From Isoetes taiwanensis (lineage: Eukaryota > Streptophyta > Lycopodiopsida > Isoetales > Isoetaceae), in contig JAJEKV010000061.1 of the NCBI GenBank assembly GCA_021234155.1, forward strand, positions 5,264,653 to 5,328,652: 64,000 nt of DNA, read 5' to 3'. Below, piece after piece: positions 22,276-34,003 of this stretch. The stretch's first letter is position 1, and each line of letters starts with the position of its first letter. Under the pieces are notes generated by a model. It saw nothing but the letters and a program-made list of their open reading frames with translations. It searched no databases and had not been told where the DNA came from. A program made the position numbers and the translations under genes.

Positions 22276-23564
22276 CTACAAAGTGGGACTTGGCAATAGT
22301 GATCCTACCGCCATGGACAACTTGCTACCCCTCCACCAATTGAGGTGTTTACGCAACCCCCGCAAAATCTCATCCCACACCCTCCCCATGGAAACATCCC
22401 CTCCAAAGGGAATACCCAACGACTTAGTACACACATTACACGGAAGCACCTTCCAAGGGAATAGAGCCAAACAAGGGGAGGTGGAGTTAGTTTGGGCCCA
22501 TAATGCGGAGCACTTACCCCAATTCAGAAGAATGCCCGAGGCCAAGGAGAAAGTATCCAACAAACCCTTCACATTTCGCAAATTCCTCTCTTCTGCCACC
22601 AAGAAGAGGAAAGTGTCATCGGCAAACTGGTTAATAATCTGCTGGCTACCATCCCCGCATTGAAGCCCATCCACCACCCCTCCTCCACCGCAAAGAAAAA
22701 ACAACTGAGACAGTGCCTCCGCCACAATCGTAAACAAAAACGGTGCCAAAGGGCACCCCTGACGCACCCCTCTTCCTAAGGAGAAAAAGGCGGAGGGTTC
22801 ACCCTGGCACACCACCGTAACCCGTGCTGACCTATGCAGCTTCATGACTATCTCTGTAAAGCGTGGACCACAGCCCAACGCTAACATCATGGCAGACAAG
22901 AACTCCCAACGAACACTATCGTAAGCTTTGGCAAAGTCAAGCTTAAGATAGGCAATGCCTTGACCTGTTCTCCTGGCCCAATAAAGGCCCTCATAAGCTG
23001 CAGCAACATTAGTCAAAATGTTCCTCCCAGAGACAAACCCAGACTGCACCTTACTAATGGAAGAAGTCAACACCGGCTTCAACTTCTCTGCCAGGGCTTT
23101 CGCAATAATCTTATACACAAAGGACAACAAGGAGATAGGCCTCCAATCATTAATAGTAGAAGGCTGCTTAATCTTAGAAATCAAGGAAATGCATGCAGTA
23201 TTCAAGATCCTATCCATTTGAGAAGACTGCAGCAACTCAAGATACACCTGGTACACAGACTCACCAGCCCACTCCCAATAAGTCTGAAAGAACTCCACAG
23301 GATGCCATCCAGCCCAAGACATTTATGCTTGGCCATGCACATACATGCCTCCGCTAAATCCTCTCTGGAGAGCTCCTGCTCCAAGCTCTCACACTGGTGA
23401 GGCAGAATAGATGGCTTAACAGCCCCCAAAACAAGCTCCTGCATCTCCTGCTCATAGGGAAGAGTGCGCTGTGCGAAGAACCCTGAGAAATGAGCATGCA
23501 CATACCTCTGCAAATCAGCGGGATCCTCCAAAGTCCGGCCATCAGGCAAAGTAAGGGACGCCAT
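22276..23564 (-). pseudogene. LINE reverse transcriptase domain, one frameshift
   Basis: The N-terminal part (23564-23202 frame) changes frame near 23300-23320 into a 348-codon open stretch. That contains WRPISLLSFVYKIIAKALAE, VQSGFVSGRNILTNVAAAY, KLDFAKAYDSVRWEF (catalytic Asp), GVRQGCPLAPFLFTIVAEAL and FADDTFLFL, where the two Asp of the active site are intact. It ends at 22276 with SKLSMA, after which a frameshift leads into GRITIAKSHF. Apart from these shifts the RT is well preserved, implying fairly recent activity. Confidence 0.88.
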
Positions 23565-23584
23565 AGATGCGGTTCATCCATGTA

Positions 23585-24020
23585 TATTGTTTTTTATAGA
23601 AGCTGGCAATATTTTATAAGCTGCTGCTGTTTTGTTGTTCAAGTTACTTTTTTACTGTCTTTTTATGTATTATATGAGTATTATGGTATGTTTTATTGTA
23701 GGAAACTTGCTTCTTGATATGTAACTTACAGGAAATTGTAGGTGAGATTTGAATTTGTAGGAAACTTCCTGGTTGATTTTAAATTTAGAGGAAATTGTAG
23801 GCAACATTTACCTGCTAGATGTAGTGCTCAGATTCACTGTTTATATTATATTAGACTGGAGCCTCTTCAGCTGTAACCAAGTTTGATCTCATATTTGGAA
23901 AGCCTCATGTGGCTCACGTAGTTGTCTCTCTATTCTTGTTTCATGGTCTTGAGCATGGCAGCCTTGTAGCATTTGGTAGTCATGGGGTGCTGCTGCAAGG
24001 TGGATGCCAAGAACTCAAAA
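23585..24020. other. No gene recognised
   Basis: A short reading stretch (AVTKFDLIFGKPHVAHVVVS, about 23868) may be an exon relic; no family recognised. Confidence 0.35.
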
Positions 24021-24023
24021 GTT

Positions 24024-24140
24024 AACAGCTCACTACCCAATCAGACTCACAAAAGCAAAGCATTCCGAGATAATACATATAAAGTTTATGTACGAAAGCA
24101 AAAAAAGAGTTGGAAAGGTAAAACCTTAGAGAATCCTCGC
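24024..24140. repeat. Fragment of an LTR family also present at about 36043-36160
   Basis: The stretch CTCACAAAAGCAA...GAGTTGGAA...CCTTAGAGAATCCTC matches 36043-36160 in order. The latter sits in an LTR marked by a primer-binding site, so this is probably a solo or truncated LTR. Confidence 0.6.
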
Positions 24141-24146
24141 TAAGTT

Positions 24147-24186
24147 ATGGATGGATGGATGGATGGATGGATGGATGGATGGATGG
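24147..24186. repeat. (ATGG)10 microsatellite
   Basis: Ten uninterrupted ATGG units at the edge of the LTR fragment. Confidence 0.95.
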
Positions 24187-24688
24187 CATCCACAGAGACT
24201 GATTGGCCATGGGACCCAAATAACAGAAGGGGCATGGAAATACAAAATTGCAAAGATCTAATATAGATGGAAATAAAGATAAAGATAATGCTAATGATAA
24301 TATTATGCTACTTACGTTTAGACATAGTCAATCTAAGGATCGGAGGGCCATTAGTCTAGAATAATTTTTTTTTGGGTTGCCCCTAGGGGGGCAAACCCTC
24401 GTTTATGTGGGTATGTGGGCATATTCAAGTATATGCTGGCATATACCTAGTATATGATGATGACTGCTAAAAACTGGCTGCTGCCTGTAAATAGTCGGTC
24501 ATCCAGCCCCATTATCAGCCTGCTACACAAACGCTATCCGCCGGACTTGGCTATGGCTTCTGCACCTCGGATTCTGCCCTCCCTTCCGCCATATACCATA
24601 TACCTCGGATTCGTGATGAAAACTCTATCCACTGGGATCGGGCGGCTGGCTAGGGTTTTTAAACGGAACTCAAGATCTGGATGATAAA
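24187..24688. other. Intergenic; short module shared with 27112-27172
   Basis: A T9 run at about 24365 is followed by a module at 24388-24442 (AACCCTC, TGTGGG, CATATTC, AAGTATATG) that recurs near 27112-27172. It resembles the 3' ends of retroposons seen elsewhere here. No gene. Confidence 0.45.
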
Positions 24689-26105
24689 ATGCACAGTTTT
24701 GCAGTTAAGTTTGATATATTTCTGAATGTGGAGTTTATGGATCCAAATGATAACCATGTTGGGGTTGATGTGAACATCATGGAATCTCTGCAATATGCAG
24801 ATGCAGGATCACAAGGGATTGAGCTTAAGAGTGGACTTCCTATCATAGCACGGATTGACTACGATAGTTCAAGGCAAGAACTAGAGGTAAGCTTAAGCTA
24901 TTCAACCCAGAAACCTCAAAAGCGTCTTCTTTCTCTAAGTCCCATAAATGCGGGTAGCCCTTCAATGAGTACGCGTGTATGTTGAATTCTCACCGCCACT
25001 TTGGAGGTAATGTAGAGATGCATTACTGTTCATTCTTGGAGCTTCTCAACTTCACGAAGCCCTAAATCTAACCATGTTGCTCCTCTCGGCTCATCTTCTT
25101 CTCCCTCTGCTCCAGCTCATTCGAGAGGCTATTGTAGGAAAAAAGCCATTGTAGAGATATCACTTGCCGGATCCTAGCCCCTTTTTTGGCATTTCGATTA
25201 GTTACGCATTTGTTGTAGCTATAGTGCTTGTCATCTTTGCTTTGGTGGAGCTGGAAAAAGTGGAAATGCCTTAGAAGAACTAGCTCATTTCGTTCGGATA
25301 TGGTTCAAGGTCCTCGGTTCACCTATAAAGATCTCTGCACGGCCACCAAGGGCTTTACCCCAGCGAATACTTGGGCATGGGGCATTTGGCGGTGTCTATA
25401 AGGGCATCATGCCCAATTCGACCTTATAGTTCTGCGAAGAAAAGAGGAGAGGGAAGCAAGCAAGGAAAGAGTGAATTTGTTTCAGAATTATCAATTATAG
25501 GAAGACTTAAGCCATCGCAACTTGTTACAATTTCAAGGTTGGTGCCGGGGAGAGAGGAGAGGTGCTTTTAGTTTATGATTTTATGCCTAATGGCGGCTTG
25601 GATAGGCACCTGTTACGCAAAAAAAGTAATATACTAACTTGGCCCATCAAATTCAAGATTGTATCGGGGAGTTGCTTCTTTGCACTTGCTTATTTGCATT
25701 TAGAATGGGATCAACTAGTAGTGTCTGAGGATGTGAAGACTAGTAACATCATGCTTGATGCCGGTTTCAATGCAAGGCTAGGAGATTTTGGACTTGCGTG
25801 TCTTGTGAAACATAACTCTAGTCCCGAAACAACTATCACAAAGCCCGAGGCACACTGGGATATTTGGCACCGAGTATCTTCATACGAGCAAGGCCCGCAG
25901 ATAAAACAGATGTGGTCGGGTTTGGGCAATGGTGTTAAAAGTGGCAACAGGTAGAAGAGCCATTGAGAGAGATCTTCCAACTAAAAATGAGGCTCTCTAT
26001 GAAGCAGGCCCTTCAGATCTTAGCAGGTGTTCTTACTCTTCCTCAACTCCCTAGGTTTAAACCCATGCCTTCCCATCCCCCTCTTACCATTCAGGATATC
26101 ATTGC
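24689..26105 (+). pseudogene. L-type lectin receptor kinase pseudogene (5'-truncated, frameshifted)
   Basis: The open stretch 24689-24985 is the middle of a legume-type lectin domain: FAVKFDIFLNVEF, DPNDNHVGVDVN, GIELKSGLPIIARIDYD, EVSLSYS. In a shifted frame HSWSFSTSRSPKSN (about 25032-25073) is its last strand. A hydrophobic stretch near 25185-25250 is the transmembrane segment. The kinase follows in pieces: FGGVYKG near 25387, KQGKSEFVSELSIIGRL, LLVYDFMPNGGLDRHL, ALAYLH, VVSEDVKTSN (the HRD catalytic triplet reads S-E-D) and LGDFGLA. The activation loop runs into LKVATGRRAIERDLPTKNEA, then jumps to the C-terminus (QALQILAGVLTLPQLPRFKP), so part of the C-lobe is deleted. The first about 80 residues are also missing. 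Such receptors sit in the plasma membrane and sense extracellular ligands; this copy cannot. Confidence 0.88.
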
Positions 26106-26109
26106 TGAT

Positions 26110-27250
26110 AATAGCAGAATATCACCATAGAAATATAAGAAATTGTCCAAATAGATGTCAACATTGTAACTCATGAACTATAGTCACCCGTATATCTCAC
26201 CATTTGGCTACTTTGTATTTGTTATCTATCTTTGCAAGTATGGCTACTTTGTATTTGTTATCACAACATCTCTCGTTATATAAATACTGGAGCTGTGTCC
26301 TAATGTTACTATCGAGTAGGAATGTTTATCTTATTCCTGTCTATGAAAACCAATATACGTCTAGGTTAGTCCATGAAGGAAGGAAAAGTAAGTTCCATTA
26401 AACCATATGAGAGATGCACTAACCTCATCACTGGACATTGTACTATACTTGTGAAACATCATACAGAGCATCTATTTCTTGAGTTGGGCTACATGTTTTT
26501 CCGACAAGTTGAGATGAATAAAGTTCATTTGTTTTAACCAATATGCCATACATTCATGTAATGATGGACCGATAAGGCTTGTTGACATTTCTGGGTTCAG
26601 CTTAAAAATTAATAATTTGTTTTCCCTGTTTTAACATTTCTGGTGATATCCTGGCATGGCAAAGATATTCTTATTTTGCACACAGTGAGCATCATGATAG
26701 AGTTATAGAACCTGTGGTAAATTAGTTTCTTAGGTATAATGAAAATTGTTTTTGTTTTATCAACAGGACCTGGAGCAGATTTTGAACTACTTAGGTGTTG
26801 AAACATATTCAAGATCGTCTTCCACGCCATTCAAAATTGAGAGATATACTCTACCATAAAATGTCGAACATTAATAATGGATTCAACCTTGTAGTTTTAG
26901 AACTAAACAAATGTCTGCACACTGGGGTGTCTCATTTTCGATGTCCCTTTTGTCCTCCAATTTAGTACTAAAATCAATAAAGGTGGTTGGAAATCTTGGA
27001 GGCAATTTCAAATTTAGAAAACAAAAATAGCAATAAAAATTCGAATTCCTTGAATCTTGGAGAACCGGGCTACAGTGCGTGCATGTGTTGAGCCAGTCTT
27101 TGCATGTCCCTAAGGGGAAAACCCTCATCCATGTGGGTTTGTGGCATATTCCAAGTATATGTCAGTATATGCTCAAAAACATGACTTTGAAGTGTGATTT
27201 AAGCCATTTTACTCTTGGGTCACGGAGGGCAACCCTCCGTGCGCAGCACC
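26110..27250. other. Intergenic; no gene recognised
   Basis: AT-rich, short frames only. The module at 27112-27172 matches 24388-24442, and a short GGAGGGCAACCCTCC palindrome (about 27225-27239) precedes the next retroposon tail. Confidence 0.4.
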
Positions 27251-27251
27251 T

Positions 27252-27720
27252 TGTTTTTTGAAGGACGAAAGCCAAAAAGTTTATTAATCAGAGAAAAAGT
27301 ACGAAATTTACATGTCTCATCTAACTGTGTAAGCACAAAAATATGCCACAGGAGCACGAACCTGGAGCACAATGTACTTACTCCAAAATAGGAGACTAAT
27401 GACAAGAATCAATTCGAAGATACTGAATCCAGATGCATTCCATCAGTTCTGAGTCAAGGGGGGAACACTCGTAGGCTATCAATATCTTTTTCTGGGCCAC
27501 CGTAATAACACTGTGTGCAGAAGAATAAATAGAATAATTGTTGCGCCTCTCTTATAAACTACCCATTTCTTTTGCTGGCGTGCTTCATTCACTTTGCGAA
27601 GCTCTTCCCTATGTTTGCACAACTAAGAAAGATCCTCCTAGACTGAAAAGCTAGTGCCCTTAACATGGCTCCCATGCTGAGTAGCCGACTTCCTAAGTCT
27701 TGAAACCAAATTAAAAGGTG
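27252..27720 (-). mobile_element. LINE 3' terminal fragment, minus strand
   Basis: A T6 run at 27252 is followed by GAAGGACGAAAGCC, the complement of a LINE tail. Further in, the minus strand (about 27640-27535) reads HREELRKVNEARQQKKWVVY then KRGATIILF. The same peptide appears on the plus strand at 50440-50545 (DELCKVREARLQKKWAVYRG, then STIILV), so both are the C-terminus and 3' UTR of one LINE family. Confidence 0.65.
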
Positions 27721-27800
27721 GCGATGATGATTAGAGCGAGCAACTCTAACCATCAGTATAGACATGCATAATATTAGTAAAGAAATGCATAGCTATATCC

Positions 27801-27805
27801 AAATC
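27801..27805. repeat. Copia target-site duplication, left (AAATC)
   Basis: AAATC directly outside the left LTR; identical to 34608-34612. Confidence 0.9.
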
Positions 27806-28409
27806 TGATGAAATTATATCAAAGCTAACACCCTTTAGATGTTAATTCAATCTCAATCTACAAGCCACACTTCAACTACTTCATGAGGTAAACCAAATTA
27901 TAAGACAATGATAAATAACTTATTCAACCATTGAATATAATCTTATGAAACACTGTAGCATTAATCATTGACCGATATACTGTAGCACTTTGACTCAAAT
28001 ACAATCTGCACAAACTTGATCGGATTAGCACATTAACAAGTCGAATGATCATCCAAAAATGCTCATTTTGTTTATTCAATCCCCGTATCAATATGTACAA
28101 GGAGATTCGACGGTCCAGCCTGAGGAAACGGCCGACCCTGAGCTGGATGTATTCAAAAATGGAATGGCTCCATTTCGGTAGCCTTGTTTCATGGGATAAA
28201 TATGAAATAATAGTTATTGTTGAACCATCGACCTTAGGTTCAACCTTAAGAAAATATTCACATATTAAACATTGCTCCTTAGTGTCAATATAAACATCAT
28301 ATGAGCAAATAAGTAAGTAGATAGTGATCATACCTTCGTGTAGCTCTCCTTCAATCCTTGATGTGTGCAACCATTAAAAAATGTGATGACCAACATTTAA
28401 ATTTTAACA
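27806..28409 (-). repeat. Copia 3' LTR
   Basis: 604 bp, TGATG...AACA on the plus strand; on the element's own strand it follows the polypurine tract. Five substitutions from the other LTR. Confidence 0.93.
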
Positions 28410-28422
28410 CTCCTCCTTCATC
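28410..28422 (-). promoter_or_regulatory. Polypurine tract of the copia element
   Basis: On the minus strand GATGAAGGAGGAG directly abuts the 3' LTR; this is where plus-strand DNA synthesis is primed in LTR elements. Confidence 0.8.
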
Positions 28423-31400
28423 ACATTCTTTTATTCCTGTATTTATTTCTGTATTTATCTTCACTGATCCTCATTGAGCTGCAGAGACTTAACTTTCAGT
28501 CACATATTTTTCCTTGACTGCTTACTCTTTGTTGATGTAATAAGTCTGTAACATTCATGTTATTTCTGAACTGTACAAACTTGATTTCTGTCAATGCCTT
28601 AGTGAACACATCTGCTAATTGTTTTGAGGTATGCACATACCACATCTTAATGTAACCTTTTCCAGCTAGATCTCTGATAAAGTGCATATTCAATTCAATA
28701 TGCTTTGTTCGTTCATGATCTACTGGATTTTTTACTATAGCCATGCAACTTTGACTATCAGTCCATATTGGTGTTGGCTCCTTTTGCTCACAGTCTAGCT
28801 CATTTAGCAATCTTCTTAGCCATGCTATTTCTTTAGATACTAGAGAAGCAGCAGCATATTCTGCTTCTGTAGAGGACATGGCAATTGCACTTTGTTTCTT
28901 TGTTCTCCAAGCAATGGCTCCTCCTCCAAGCATTATGACATAACCAGAGGTGGATTTTCTGCAACTTAGGTCCCCCCCCCAGTCTGCATCACTGTATGCT
29001 TGCAAACAAGTGTCATTTGAGCTGTATGTTATTCCAAAATCCTTTGTTCCCTTTAAGTACCTGAGTATTCTTTTACCTGCTGTCCAATGAAGCCTGCTAG
29101 GATTGTGAGATCTCCTGCTCAGTACATTCACTGCATAGGTTATATCAGGCCTAGTATTGTTAGACAAATACAAAAGGCACCCTACTAAAGCTTGATAGGG
29201 TATTTCCTCCATCTCTTGAATTTCTTCTTCTGATAATTTAGCCTCTTCTGTGAGTCTGTGACCTGGTACAATTGGTGTCTTTGCAATGTGAGCCTGCTCA
29301 AGATTAAACCTTCTTAGCATGTTTTCAACATGCCTGCTTTGTTTTAGTTGGAGAACTTTTGTTTCTCGATCTCTTGACACTTCTTTCCCTAAGAATTGTT
29401 TAAGTTCTCCCAAGTCTGTCATGCAAAACCTATTCTTGAGAATGCCTTTGCAGTGATTCAAACATTCAAGACTATTTGCTGCCATTATGCAGTCGTCCAC
29501 ATAAAGAGCAATGATGCAAAAATTATCCCTGAGCCTATATCTGTATAGGTTTCCATCATTCTTTAATTTTTCAAACCCTTGTTCTCTGAGGAAGTTATCT
29601 ATGCAGTTGTACCATTCATGAGGTGCCTGTTTGAGCCCATATACTGCCCTATTTAACTTCCATACCATATTCTTGCCTTCTTCAAACCCTGTAGGCTGTT
29701 TCAAGTGTATGGTCTCTTCTAATTTAGCATTCAAAAATGCTGTTTTTACATCCATATGATGCAATTCTAAATCTATAGCATTTGCTAAACTCAACAATAG
29801 TCTTAGACTTGTTAGTTTAACAATGGGTGAGTATGTTTCATCATAGTCTTTTCCTCTTTTTTGTGTAAATCCTTGGGCTACAAGTCTTGCTTTGTATTTA
29901 TGTCCTCCATTTGCAGTTTGTTTTATCTTAAACAACCATTTACTGCCTATTATGCTCATGCCATCACTGTGTTCTACTAAATCATATGTATGAGTATCCT
30001 TAAATGACCTCAATTCCTCATTCATAGCCTCTGCCCATTTATTTTTATCTGCAGACCTCATAGCATCTTCAAATGACTTGGGTATGTCTACATCTTCAAT
30101 GATATTGAGCACTTGATCATAATCAAGATTTGGATCCTGAATTCTTTTGCTTCTTCCTGTCTCTGTTCTCCCATAGTCATCTATGTTTATTTTTGTATCT
30201 TCCAGCAATTTCTCAATTTGAGTTTTCCTTTTCCTGCCAACATCAGCTTGCATTTGAGTTTGCTCTTCATGGTCATTGGTATTTTCAGCATCATTCTCAT
30301 CATTCTCATCCATTGATGTATCTGACTCATCTTCAGCTGATCTGTCACTGTCTGAGTCAGTATCTAATTTATTGTCCTTGCATTCATTGTTTATTTCATC
30401 ATTTTCTTTAGTCTTCTCACTGTCTATGCATTAGCTTTTCCCCTTTACTCTGTCTTTGTATAAAACATTTTCATCAAAGTATACATCCCTGCTAATTATG
30501 ATTTGCTTTGTGGCAGGGTTGAATAATCTGTACCCCTTTGCTTCTCCATCATATCCAACTAAATACCCTATCTCAGCCTTGTTATCCAATTTTTTCCTGA
30601 TTTCTGAAGGAACATGTGCATATGCTAAGCATCCATATGTTCTAAACATATCATAATTTATTTCTTTGCTTTAGTGCCACACTAATTCTGGTATATTTCC
30701 TTTCAATGCTGCATTAGGAAGTTTGTTTTGAATGAGTACTGCAGTTCTCAAGGTTTCTTCCCATAGATAATTTGGCAGGCCACTATGTTTGATCATAGAT
30801 CTAACTGCATCAAGTAGAGTCCTATTTTTTCTTTCTGCCACTCCATTCTGCTGAGGACTATATCTACATGTCATTTGTCTTTTAATACCATTTGCTATAC
30901 AAAATAACTTGAACTTGGATGACAAGTATTCTCCTCCTCGATCTGACCTAATGCATTTAAGTTTCTGGCCAGTTTGTCTTTCCATTTCAGCCACATACTG
31001 TTTGAGTGCCTGTAAAGCTTGTGATTTCCTCTCCAAACAATATGTCTTACATACTCTACTATAGTCATCTATGAAATTTATAAAGTATCTTTTGTTGGTT
31101 CTGCTTTTGGCATTCAATGACCCACATATATCAGTGTGCACGAGTTCAAGGACATTCTTAGCTCTGCTTTTTTATTTGCCAAATGGTAATCTATTTGTTT
31201 TACCAAGTCTACATCCTTCACAAATGAAACCTTCAGGTTTAATCTCTTTGCATGTTATCCAACCATTCTTTGCCAAGAATTTCAAATTATTGCAGAGCCT
31301 ATTGTGCCATAATTCTGCTTCTGACAAATTGATGAGATTTATGCTATTCACAACAGCATTTTCCATTTGAAACAAATTACCAACCCTTTTTGCATAAAAC

Positions 31401-32267
31401 TTCAATTGATTATCAAGAAAAATCTTACATCCTTCAGAATCAAAGTTTATGTTATACCCTAAATCCACAAGCTGACTAACTGATATTAGATTTTTAATAA
31501 TTGTTGGAACACATAGAACATTTTCTATGTCCACAATATTTCCTTCCAAGTCTAATAATTGCAAAAGTCCAATTCCTTCAGCATGCTGCACCTCTCCATT
31601 TCCTACTTGAATTTTGTTCATTCTGGATGAGTTGACCTCCTTAAGTAGATCAGTAGTTTGAACTACTGATCTTTCAGCTCCACTATCAACTACAACAATT
31701 TTTGAGATTTTGTTAGCTCCAGCATTCTCATTTGAATGAATCAACAATTTTCTTACCTCATTTTCATCATCTGTTTCATGTTTAGATTCTTCCTCAGTTT
31801 CTTTTGCAATGTGTACACCAGCAGGCCTTCTACCACCTCGTCCTCTAGTTGCAAATGATCTCCCTCCTCTAGTTTCTTTAGTTTTGCCTCTATCTTTTGG
31901 AGATGGGCATTTAGAGGCAATGTGTCCCTTTCCACCACAGTTATAGCAATTAATTTCCCTTTTAAGAAGCTTTGGACACTCATTTTTGTAGTGCCCTATT
32001 TCATGGCAATAATAACAAGTCCCATTGTTCTTTTTCCCTGTGAACAAAATTTCAGAAGTTTCTTCTCCTTCCCTGGTCATTTTCCTCTGCTCATATTCTG
32101 TTTTAAGAACCCTTTCTGCTTCCTCCCTAGTTTTGGTCATATTTCTAACAAAGAGAGCTAGCTGATCATTATCCCTGATTGCCCTAGAGATTTGTAGAAC
32201 TTGACTTACTTCTGAAACTTGTACTCCAGCCCCAGACAAATCAGCAATAATATTGTCAAAATTATTG

Positions 32268-32276
32268 AAGAATTCT
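32268..32276. repeat. 9-bp target duplication of the nested retroposon, left
   Basis: AAGAATTCT, identical to 33485-33493; part of the gag codons at the interruption. Confidence 0.85.
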
Positions 32277-33484
32277 TTTTTTTTTTTTTTTGAAGGTAAG
32301 AGATTTTTTTTATATTATATATAAATAAAGAAGTACAATGCTTGATGTTAGTAGAGAATTACTACAGGAGTAATCTCGACATCTTCATTTTCTACTAATA
32401 CAAGTTTACTGATATACATGAAGCCCAAATCTTGGCTCGATAGCAAATAAGTCTTGATAGCATAAGATCTCCCGTATGGTAACCAGAGTAGCCAAGATGA
32501 TGCTAGGAAAGAAGGCTCCCGAAAATTCTTTCAATGTATGAAGATTCACAGCATAAAATCCAGAAGTAATAAGAAGTGGATGGAGTTATACATCTGCATC
32601 AGTATAGCATTTAAATTCCAAGCATCTCGACATAGCAGTATCGAGTGCACCTATTCCAAGCTTATCAGTACTTAGAATGGAAACCTGTAATTTGGCTTAT
32701 CAGTACCAAAATTTTACACTCAAACATCAGTATTTGAGCGGCTATCCAAGTATGATTACTTGAGAAAGCTCCAGGTTTTTGGAAATTTAAATCAAGCATC
32801 AGCACTTGAAGAAGCTATTTTCTGCCCTGGCATACAGTATTATACAACTTCGATTCAATCCTTAATACTTCTAAGAAATCCCACAATAAACCTTCCAATT
32901 TGAAAGAAAAATCTGATCAAACTTGGTAAACCTGAATCTTTCTGCTAGAAAGAAAGTACAGGAGAAGAAAATAGCTGCCTCATAGGACAAAATCTCAAAA
33001 TTAAGGATTTTGATGCTCAAACCAGAAGCAGCTTATCTTACCAGGATAGTATCAGATCTACTCCACCTTATAGGCCAAGATTCGCCATTTCGGTGTGTCT
33101 CTGCATGAAAGAAAAAGAATCTGCCTCCCAAGAACCGTTTGAAAAATGGAAATGGAAGTAAGGGCTGTCGGATTTGCTTGATTCCTCTCATTCCAGAACA
33201 GAAAACATTATGCTTTGGGAAGCAAAGAGGAGAAAAGCCACGTTAGTGGCATAACACAAAACCTGGAAGGATCCGCCGCGAAGCTACTCCAAGGAAAAAA
33301 ACATCATAGAAATTGCAAGATTTGCTCCAGAAGCATGCCAAATCCTCTGCTAGCATCCGAAATCCTCCCTGGTAAGCTTCTATGTGATGCAGCAGTGCCG
33401 GAATGGGAGAGAGAGGGGCGGCCCCTCTCTCACGGCCGCCCTAGCCGCTGAGCGCCAAGAACGGCATAATCAATCAAAATTCAA
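32277..33484 (-). mobile_element. 1208-bp retroposon of unknown family nested in copia gag
   Basis: Flanked by a perfect 9-bp duplication AAGAATTCT (32268-32276 and 33485-33493). It ends on the minus strand in a poly(A) of 15 (T15 at 32277-32291), the mark of target-primed insertion by LINE machinery. It has no long open frame on either strand. The 5' end (minus strand, from 33484) includes a GC-rich segment with a GGGGCGGCCCC-type palindrome (about 33415-33430). It could be a non-autonomous LINE derivative, a large SINE-like element or a retroposed non-coding transcript. Confidence 0.75.
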
Positions 33485-33493
33485 AAGAATTCT
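33485..33493. repeat. 9-bp target duplication of the nested retroposon, right
   Basis: AAGAATTCT, identical to 32268-32276. Confidence 0.85.
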
Positions 33494-33989
33494 GATACAT
33501 CACCATCTATGTTTAACTTCAGTCCTCTTAATTCATTTTCCAAAAGGTCTATCTGGGATGAGCTTTTTTGTTCATATTGTTTTAACAAGTACTGCCACAG
33601 CTGCCTAGGAGTTTTATCCCTTAGTTTTAGTCTGATAGTAGGACTTACCTTGCAGGAGATAATCCCTTGGGCTTCTTTGACTTTGGCATACACTGATCTT
33701 CCAGTCATAGTTCTTTGAATGATGGTTGTTCCTTCTCCTTCTCCTGTATTTTCAGCATTAGCATTAACCGAACTTTCAGACACAGACCTTATAGTTGAGT
33801 TATTTTCCACTGCTGCTTCAGCTCCCTCTGGATCTACAAGATCCCACAGATCCTCAACTTCAAGAATATGCTTGATGGAGTCTTTCCAAACTTGAAAGCC
33901 AGCTCCACCCTTGAATACATCTACACTGCTCAACAATGTAGCTCCAAACCTGCTTGACATCTTAATAAAAGAATTATCAAGCACAACTT

Positions 33990-34001
33990 GCTCTGATACC
34001 A
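33990..34001 (-). promoter_or_regulatory. Primer-binding site of the copia element (initiator Met tRNA)
   Basis: Minus strand TGGTATCAGAGC, the standard complement of the 3' end of plant initiator Met-tRNA, two bases inside the 5' LTR. Confidence 0.92.
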
Positions 34002-34003
34002 AA

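Larger units (their letters stand above)
20949..23580 (-). mobile_element. 5'-truncated L1-like LINE (RT to C-terminal part), minus strand
   Basis: The coding sequence starts in the linker before RT at about 23564 (SLTLPDGRTLEDPADLQRYV) and runs to about 20949. It ends within a few bases of the start of another LINE family at 20940, so one may have inserted beside or into the other. The endonuclease and ORF1 are absent. Confidence 0.82.
28496..33960 (-). pseudogene. Copia gag-pol polyprotein (gag, protease, integrase, RT, RNase H), interrupted
   Basis: The first in-frame ATG after the primer site is at 33960. Gag starts MSSRFGATLLSSVDVFKGGA. Two zinc knuckles follow (CYYCHEIGHYKNEC, CYNCGGKGHIASKC). 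Protease has VVDSGAERSVV, the catalytic D-S-G. The integrase finger reads LWHNRLCNN where LWHxRLGHxN is usual, so one zinc-binding His is missing. The integrase core keeps HTDICG, SDRGGEY and NGVAERKNR (D, D, E). RT keeps MDVKTAFLNA and YVDD; RNase H keeps AYSDADWGG, SSTEAEY and WTDSQSC. In-frame stops at 31172-31174, 30671-30673 and 30431-30433 and the insertion at 32277-33484 break it. Removing the insert plus one duplication (1217 bp) puts the two gag halves in the same frame. Ends at TGA 28496-28498. Confidence 0.93.

Noticed and set aside
27924-28370. 148-codon open frame in the copia LTR, present again at 34122-34568
   Set aside because: The two LTRs are nearly identical by descent, so the frame is shared automatically. 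Of the five LTR differences three change residues, so there is no sign of purifying selection, and no domain is seen.
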